Below the pieces are notes generated by a model, which saw nothing but the letters and a program-made list of their open reading frames with translations, had not been told where the DNA came from and did no database searches. From Sulfurospirillum sp. UBA6810 (GTDB taxonomy: Bacteria; Campylobacterota; Campylobacteria; Campylobacterales; Sulfurospirillaceae), in contig DKEY01000054.1 in the NCBI GenBank assembly GCA_002469305.1, positions 7,597 to 17,687 of the forward strand: a stretch of 10,091 nt of DNA, in the 5' to 3' direction. Shown one piece after another: positions 5,555 to 10,091 of the stretch (within the stretch, counting starts at the first letter, position 1; each line of letters opens with the position of its first letter). The position numbers and the translations under genes were made by a program.

Positions 5555-7303
5555 TTATATACTTCCTAAATGAAATAAAAACTCATCTGCATTTTTAAAA
5601 CCTATAATTCTTTTTGGCTTTTGCTCATTACCATCTTTGAAAAATAAGATAGCAGGAGGTCCAAAAAGACCAAACTCTTTTAGTAATTCTTTGTCATCAC
5701 TACTGTTTTTAGTTACATCAACTTGTAAAAGTAAAAAATCATTTAATTTACTTTTTACTTTAGCATCAGAAAATGTAAATTTTTCTAACTCTATACAACT
5801 AATACACCAATCAGCATAAAAGTCTAACATAACTGGTTTTTGTGAACTATTGATTATGCTTTTTAACTCAGAAAGTGTTTTTACTCTTTTAAATTCACTT
5901 TCATGTTTTTCTACTGAAACAGCTTTACTTGTAGAGATATTTTCTAGTGGATTGAGGATGTTTGAGCTTTTAGTAAGTGTGCCTATAAAAAGGAATACAC
6001 CATAGATAAAAAGTATAATTGCAAATGACTTTACAAGCTTTTTCCAACCACTTGAGCTTTTTTCAAGTTGTTCTAATGCTCCCATATACACAGAAGATGT
6101 GATAACTAAAGCTGTACTAAGCGCCATAGTTACTTCAGAAGAGACTATACGAGAAAGCATCCATATAGCAACACCTAGCATAACTACTCCAAAGATAGAT
6201 TTTACATTATCCATCCATTCACCAGGACGAGGCATAAACTTTCCTGCACTCATACCTATAAGTATCAAAGGAAGCCCCATGCCTAAACTCATCATAAAAA
6301 GAGCCAATCCTCCAAGGAGTGCATCACCACTCTGTCCTATATAAATCAACGCTCCAGCAAGAGGGGCAGCAACGCATGGTCCAACGATAAGAGCAGATAA
6401 AAATCCCATAATAGCAACGCCAACTATACCATGTCCTTGCATTTGATCAGATTTTTTAGTCAAAGCTGATTGTATAAAAGAAGGTAGTTGGATATTGTAA
6501 AAACCAAACATTGAAAAGGCAAGAAGTACAAAAATCATACTAAAGATAGAGATAACCCAAGTATTTTGAAGTGCTGCTTGTAAATTTGCCCCAAACAATC
6601 CTGCCATAACTCCTGCAAAAGTATAGGCAACAGACATAGCTAGAACATATGTTAAAGATAAAACAAAAGCTCTCTTAGTGTTCATATTATCTGATTGTGA
6701 AACAATGATAGAAGAGAGTATAGGTATCATTGGGAAAATACAAGGGGTCAAAGAGAGCAAAACTCCAAATCCAAAAAATGTCAATAAAATGATACCTAGA
6801 CTACTTGTTGCCAAAGTATTTGCAATGCTATCTTCTTCAGAGAGTGCTTGTGCTTGATTGTTTTGTTTCTCATTATTCACATTTAAAACAAAATCAAAAC
6901 TTTTTTCCATAGGCTGGTAACAAATACCATTCTTTGAACACCCTTGAAAAGCAAGCTGTAAAGTAAATTCATTTGTATTTACATGCTTTTTTATAACAGA
7001 TATCGGCACAAGTAGCTTAAAAGAACTCTTTTGAATCATAAAACCTTCGTAATCAATAGCTTCTGGTCTTTTCACATCAGCATCTATTGATATCTCTTTT
7101 GGTTTAGTAATACTCAATTGTAACTTATCATCATAGAGATATATATTTTCTCCAAGGCTAACATCTATGGAGATAACATCCCCACTCTTAATTGCTGTAA
7201 TTTTAAAAGCCTCTTCAGGTGAGAGCACTTTAGGTTGTGTTGCTGAAAATAAAAATGTTGCTACAACGCAAAGAGAAAAAACAATATTTTTTAAAAAAGT
7301 CAC
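5555..7303 (-). CDS. dsbD: Thiol:disulfide interchange protein DsbD
   Basis: Carries electrons from cytoplasmic thioredoxin across the inner membrane to periplasmic partners, keeping DsbC-type isomerases and cytochrome c maturation thiols reduced. All three modules are present in 582 residues. After a signal peptide (about 1-21), the periplasmic alpha domain holds the pair Cys122/Cys128 (QGCSKNGICYQP). The membrane beta domain (about 165-445, roughly eight segments) holds Cys188 (SLTPCIFPMIP) and Cys310 (IVGPCVAAPLAG). The C-terminal thioredoxin-like gamma domain has Cys500/Cys503 (YADWCISC; CVAC is common elsewhere). No key cysteine is missing. The start is GTG at 7303-7301, with AAGGA upstream; no ATG gives an intact signal peptide. 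The next gene starts one base after its stop. It is divergent from ppk2. Confidence 0.95.
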   Translation of the reverse strand: MTFLKNIVFSLCVVATFLFSATQPKVLSPEEAFKITAIKSGDVISIDVSLGENIYLYDDKLQLSITKPKEISIDADVKRPEAIDYEGFMIQKSSFKLLVPISVIKKHVNTNEFTLQLAFQGCSKNGICYQPMEKSFDFVLNVNNEKQNNQAQALSEEDSIANTLATSSLGIILLTFFGFGVLLSLTPCIFPMIPILSSIIVSQSDNMNTKRAFVLSLTYVLAMSVAYTFAGVMAGLFGANLQAALQNTWVISIFSMIFVLLAFSMFGFYNIQLPSFIQSALTKKSDQMQGHGIVGVAIMGFLSALIVGPCVAAPLAGALIYIGQSGDALLGGLALFMMSLGMGLPLILIGMSAGKFMPRPGEWMDNVKSIFGVVMLGVAIWMLSRIVSSEVTMALSTALVITSSVYMGALEQLEKSSSGWKKLVKSFAIILFIYGVFLFIGTLTKSSNILNPLENISTSKAVSVEKHESEFKRVKTLSELKSIINSSQKPVMLDFYADWCISCIELEKFTFSDAKVKSKLNDFLLLQVDVTKNSSDDKELLKEFGLFGPPAILFFKDGNEQKPKRIIGFKNADEFLFHLGSI

Positions 7304-7418
7304 CTAGTATCCTTATATTTTATGTTTTCGTAATTCTATCGAAGAAGTATAAACTTTTCATAAATATTTACGATATCATTTTAAGTAAGGCATTATAGTA
7401 CACAAAAAGGACTTTAAT
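7304..7418. promoter_or_regulatory. Divergent promoter region of dsbD and ppk2
   Basis: A 115-base AT-rich gap between two divergent genes must hold promoters for both. Toward ppk2, TATAGT at 7394-7399 or TATCAT at 7374-7379 could act as -10 boxes. Toward dsbD, TATACT and TAGAAT occur on the minus strand about 30-55 bases before the GTG. None has a clear -35 box. No convincing operator dyad is seen. Confidence 0.3.
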
Positions 7419-8270
7419 ATGAGTAAAGAAAAAATCGTTGTCAATGAAAAAAAGAGTAAATCAAGAGAGGGAAAAGTCAGAGTCTGGGTAAAAAAAGAGA
7501 CTTTAGAGTATGAGGAAGAGTTAAGAGTACTTCAGATTGAGCTTTTAAAATTTCAAAATCATGTTAAAGCAAGTGGTCAAAAAATCTTAATGATATTTGA
7601 AGGACGAGATGCCGCGGGTAAAGGTGGCACTATAAAAAGAATCACTGAGCATCTAAACCCTAGAGGTGCTAGAGTTGTGGCACTTGAAAAACCAAGTGAT
7701 ACACAAAAAACACAGTGGTATTTTCAAAGATACGTCGAACATCTTCCAAGTGCTGGAGAGATCGTTCTTTTTGACAGAAGTTGGTATAATAGAGCTATGG
7801 TTGAACCTGTTATGGGATTTTGTACAGAGAGACAACATCACAAGTTTTTAAAAGATGCTCCTAAGTTTGAAGTGATGATTAAAGATGAAGATATACAAAT
7901 ATTTAAGTTTTATTTTTCTGTTTCCAAAGAGGAGCAAAAAAGAAGATTTAAAGAAAGAGAAACAGATCCACTCAAACAGCACAAGCTTTCACCAGTAGAT
8001 AAAGAGTCACAAAAATATTGGGACCAATATACCTTAGCAAAATTCATGATGCTTAGTGCTACGCATACTGAAGCTGCTCCTTGGACTGTTATCAAAAGTG
8101 ATGATAAGAAAAAAGCAAGAATTAACACGATAAAACACATCTTAAATCATGTTGATTATCCAAATAAAATTGCAGCAGAAAAAATTGAAGTTGACAGAGA
8201 AATTATAGTCTATGGAAGAGATGAGTCCATCAAGATGGAGCAGCAGTTCCATTTTACACTAAGAAAGTAG
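7419..8270 (+). CDS. ppk2: Polyphosphate kinase 2 (PPK2 family, class I-like)
   Basis: Transfers phosphate between polyphosphate and nucleoside di- or triphosphates; most class I members make ATP or GTP from polyphosphate. The 283-residue length fits a one-domain class I enzyme. The Walker A loop is GRDAAGKGG (62-70) and Walker B is VLFDRSWYNRA, with Asp119. The Arg-rich lid reads RRFKERETDPLKQHKLSP, followed by DKESQKYWDQYTLAKFMM. The Lys/Glu-rich N-terminus (1-25) is normal for the family. An AAGGA site (7407-7411) lies 7 bases before the ATG. The gene stands alone, divergent from dsbD and convergent with the thioesterase gene, so nothing nearby tells its metabolic role; energy buffering and stress survival are the family's usual functions. 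Substrate preference (ADP or GDP) cannot be read from the sequence. Confidence 0.95.
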   Translation: MSKEKIVVNEKKSKSREGKVRVWVKKETLEYEEELRVLQIELLKFQNHVKASGQKILMIFEGRDAAGKGGTIKRITEHLNPRGARVVALEKPSDTQKTQWYFQRYVEHLPSAGEIVLFDRSWYNRAMVEPVMGFCTERQHHKFLKDAPKFEVMIKDEDIQIFKFYFSVSKEEQKRRFKERETDPLKQHKLSPVDKESQKYWDQYTLAKFMMLSATHTEAAPWTVIKSDDKKKARINTIKHILNHVDYPNKIAAEKIEVDREIIVYGRDESIKMEQQFHFTLRK

Positions 8271-8288
8271 CCTTAGAAAGACTACTTT
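8264..8288. terminator. Weak bidirectional hairpin between ppk2 and thioesterase
   Basis: Arms AAAGTAG and CTACTTT (7 bases) flank an 11-base loop. Each arm contains the stop codon of one convergent gene. There is no T-run and the stem is short, so it may be a weak terminator or simply a product of the two stop codons. Confidence 0.4.
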
Positions 8289-8755
8289 AGTGCTGTACAG
8301 CCATGTAGTCTTAACTCTCTACGCATTTTTCCATCATGGTAGCGTCTTTTTTCAACATCTGTTTTAGGAACCAGTGGTTCTATCTCTTTTGGTTTTCCAT
8401 TTTCATCAACATGAACCATCGTAAAAAAACAACTATTTGTATCAGTTACTATACCTTTTTGAATATCCTCTGAGACAACTTTTATACCGATTTCCATCGA
8501 AGTTCTTCCTGTGTAGTTTACACTTGCTAAGAAAGTTACAAGCGTACCAACAGATATGGGATGACGAAATACAACTTGATCAACACTCATAGTAACAACA
8601 TAACCACCACAATATCTTGAAGCACAAGCATATGCAACTTGGTCAAGATATTTGAGTAAATCCCCACCATGAACATTGCCTGAAAAATTTGCTTTATCAG
8701 GTGTCATTAAAACTGACATTGTAAGTTTGCTTTTTTCAAAAGGTACTGTATTCAT
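8282..8755 (-). CDS. Hotdog-fold acyl-CoA thioesterase (YciA/BACH type)
   Basis: Hydrolyses acyl-CoA to free fatty acid and CoA in the cytoplasm; family members act on a wide range of chain lengths. The 157-residue protein carries one hotdog domain, with the active-site helix signature ANFSGNVHGGDLLKYLDQVA (Asn23 and Asp38 are the likely catalytic residues) and the later strands VVTMSVDQVVFRHPISVG and GRTSMEIGIKV. The tail (about 125-157) is Lys/Arg-rich, as in YciA-like proteins. AGGAAG lies 5 bases before the ATG. It is a single gene, divergent from the diguanylate cyclase gene. Its role may be membrane lipid turnover or freeing CoA; the neighbours do not help. The family is firm, the exact substrate unknown. 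Confidence 0.92.
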   Translation of the reverse strand: MNTVPFEKSKLTMSVLMTPDKANFSGNVHGGDLLKYLDQVAYACASRYCGGYVVTMSVDQVVFRHPISVGTLVTFLASVNYTGRTSMEIGIKVVSEDIQKGIVTDTNSCFFTMVHVDENGKPKEIEPLVPKTDVEKRRYHDGKMRRELRLHGCTALK

Positions 8756-8843
8756 AATCTTCCTAAATATATAATTGTGTATCTTATAGAAATCAAACTA
8801 AAATATCTATAATAAAATTCAAATATAAAAATTAAGTGTACTT

Positions 8844-8849
8844 TATAAT
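8844..8849 (+). promoter_or_regulatory. Possible -10 box (TATAAT) of the diguanylate cyclase gene
   Basis: A perfect TATAAT lies 49 bases before the start codon at 8899, in the 143-base AT-rich gap between the thioesterase and the cyclase genes. No -35 box is apparent. No clear operator is seen in the gap. Confidence 0.4.
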
Positions 8850-8898
8850 CATCTTAGTTACTATGTTTTATTAAGTATTTATAAAAACTTAGGAAATA

Positions 8899-9894
8899 AT
8901 GAATATGATACATACTCATGACAATATGACACAGGGCAAGATAAAACTATTGGAGTATTTTTGGAAACACTCTAAAGATAATCTTTTTATAGTGAGACTT
9001 GATAAAGATGGTGATTTTGTGTTAGAAGATGTCAATCCCTCACAAGCAAAAAACTTTGATTTTAATTTTGAAAAAGTTAAAAATCAAAAGCTTAAAGATT
9101 TTCTTGGGGAACAAGTTGCTAAAGATTTTGAAAAAAAATATCATGAATGTCTAGAAAACAATATGCCACAAGCAAAAGATGAAGCTGTTGTTGTAGATGG
9201 AGAAGAAAAGCACTGGCATACGATGATTCTTCCTATCATTGATACTACCACAGGTACTCAAAGAGTATTTGGGATAGCTAGAGATTTGACTGAATTGTAC
9301 AATACAAAAAAAGAGTTAGAAAAGTTAAATCAAGAATTAGAAAACACTGTAAAAGAGAGAACCAAAGAGTTAGAAAATGCAAATAAAAAACTACAAGATT
9401 ATGCTTTTGAAGATACTCTCACAAAAATAGGCAATAGAAGATACTTTTTTGAACACGCGAACAGTTTATTGGCTTTATCAAAAAGATTACGTACCAATAT
9501 CTCACTTATCTACATAGACCTTGATTACTTTAAACTTATAAATGATAAATATGGTCATCCTATTGGTGATATGGTTTTATCTGAATTTGCAGCACTTTTA
9601 AAAAAAGAAGCTAGAGAATCTGATATTCTTTCAAGGTTTGGCGGCGAAGAATTTATTTTGCTTCTGCCTTTTACCTCTATGCAAAGTGCTATAAAAATAG
9701 CTTCTAGAATTCAAGAAAATATCAAAAATCATACTTTTATACATAAAAAAGAAAAAATAGATTTGACGCTTAGTATCGGAATTGCAACGTATGAAAAAGC
9801 GTACGCCAGTATCGAAGAACTGATAGAAAAAGCTGATAAAGCTCTTTATAAGGCTAAGCACACAGGAAGAAATAGAATAGAACTTGCTGTATGA
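8899..9894 (+). CDS. PAS-GGDEF diguanylate cyclase (soluble)
   Basis: Makes the second messenger cyclic di-GMP from two GTP. In the 331 residues a PAS-like sensor covers about 15-133 (FWKHSKDNLFIVRLDKDGDF to VFGIARDLTE). A Lys/Glu-rich coiled coil (about 135-165) links it to the GGDEF domain (about 170-329). The catalytic motif is intact, GGEEF at 248-252, with metal-binding Asp207 in IDLDYFK. The inhibitory I-site RxxD (RESD, 239-242) lies the normal five residues upstream, so product inhibition is expected. There is no signal peptide, membrane segment or EAL domain. The PAS ligand is unknown, and no Cys typical of haem or Fe-S sensing is obvious. Two in-frame ATGs (8899 and 8905) follow AGGAAA; the second has the more usual spacing. 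It is monocistronic and ends at a strong terminator. Confidence 0.92.
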   Translation: MNMIHTHDNMTQGKIKLLEYFWKHSKDNLFIVRLDKDGDFVLEDVNPSQAKNFDFNFEKVKNQKLKDFLGEQVAKDFEKKYHECLENNMPQAKDEAVVVDGEEKHWHTMILPIIDTTTGTQRVFGIARDLTELYNTKKELEKLNQELENTVKERTKELENANKKLQDYAFEDTLTKIGNRRYFFEHANSLLALSKRLRTNISLIYIDLDYFKLINDKYGHPIGDMVLSEFAALLKKEARESDILSRFGGEEFILLLPFTSMQSAIKIASRIQENIKNHTFIHKKEKIDLTLSIGIATYEKAYASIEELIEKADKALYKAKHTGRNRIELAV

Positions 9895-9902
9895 AAATAA
9901 GT

Positions 9903-9930
9903 GGTCAGCACTATTCGTGCTGACCTTTTT
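9903..9930 (+). terminator. Strong intrinsic terminator after the cyclase gene
   Basis: Perfect 9-base GC-rich arms, GGTCAGCAC and GTGCTGACC, surround a 5-base loop and are followed by five T residues. On the minus strand the same hairpin follows the dnaK stop by a few bases and is followed by an AT-rich tail (ACTTATTTT), so it probably ends dnaK as well. Confidence 0.9.
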
Positions 9931-9932
9931 GT

Positions 9933-10091
9933 TTACTCAACTTCTGCGTCTATAACGTCATCATCTTTTTTAGCTTTAGCACCAGCATCTGAGCCTTGTG
10001 CACCACCTTGGTCTTTTTTATACATAGCTTCTGCTAGCTTGTGACTTGCTTCACTGAGAGCTTTCACTTTTGCATCGATATCTTCTTTTGA
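9933..10091 (-). CDS. dnaK: Chaperone protein DnaK (Hsp70), C-terminal end only
   Basis: Only the last 52 residues and the stop lie in the window; the frame stays open to the right edge. The sequence begins SKEDIDAKVKALSEASHKLAEAMY, matching the last helix of the DnaK lid. It continues with a Gly/Ala/Gln-rich linker (KDQGGAQGSDAGAKAK) and ends DDDVIDAEVE, the typical acidic tail of bacterial DnaK that binds co-chaperones and client proteins. It is the ATP-dependent folding chaperone of the heat-shock response. Its promoter and any grpE/hrcA neighbours lie outside, to the right. The ORF is too short for a length-based call, but the C-terminal motif makes it secure. Confidence 0.92.
   Translation of the reverse strand, partial: SKEDIDAKVKALSEASHKLAEAMYKKDQGGAQGSDAGAKAKKDDDVIDAEVE

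Noticed and set aside
1..10091. Mobile element, prophage, CRISPR or defence island
   Set aside because: There is no transposase, integrase, toxin-antitoxin pair, long direct repeat or spacer array, and the genes are ordinary metabolic and regulatory ones with even composition.

Overview
This AT-rich window most resembles a free-living member of the Campylobacterota (Sulfurimonas/Sulfuricurvum/Arcobacter-like). That rests on protein character, base composition and gene style (short gaps, AAGGA-type ribosome sites, TATAAT boxes without clear -35 elements). It is inference, because no rRNA or marker search could be done. I see no insertion sequence, prophage, CRISPR array, tRNA or rRNA, and no non-coding stretch longer than about 150 bases.

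Layout. Bases 1-2262 (+) hold the 3' part of threonine synthase (thrC), then kdsB (CMP-Kdo synthesis for lipopolysaccharide) overlapping it by 4 bases, then a small monohaem cytochrome c lipoprotein 9 bases on. Facing it with no gap is an XRE-type HTH plus cupin regulator (-). From a 152-base control region the regulator diverges from a two-gene operon (+): an NDH-2-like FAD/NAD(P)H dehydrogenase and alanine dehydrogenase (ald). The control region carries two inverted repeats placed over the two predicted promoters. A hairpin terminator closes ald and also overlaps the 3' end of the opposing dsbD operon (-), which consists of full-length DsbD and a 96-residue protein I cannot assign, one base downstream. 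Divergent from dsbD is ppk2 (+, polyphosphate kinase 2). It converges on a hotdog acyl-CoA thioesterase (-). Divergent from that is a soluble PAS-GGDEF diguanylate cyclase (+). A strong terminator separates it from the 3' end of dnaK (-), which runs off the window.

How the genes may work together. The clearest local unit is regulator / NDH-2-like / ald. Alanine dehydrogenase releases pyruvate, ammonia and NADH from L-alanine, and an NDH-2-type enzyme could pass those electrons to quinone, so the pair would form a short route from alanine to the respiratory chain under a ligand-sensing repressor or activator. DsbD supplies reducing power to the periplasm, which cytochrome c maturation needs, and a c-type lipoprotein is encoded nearby, but the two are in separate units. 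The other genes (thrC, kdsB, ppk2, thioesterase, dnaK) are housekeeping. I do not see a clear new multi-gene system. The best leads are the alanine module with its operator-like repeats and the unknown small protein translationally linked to DsbD.
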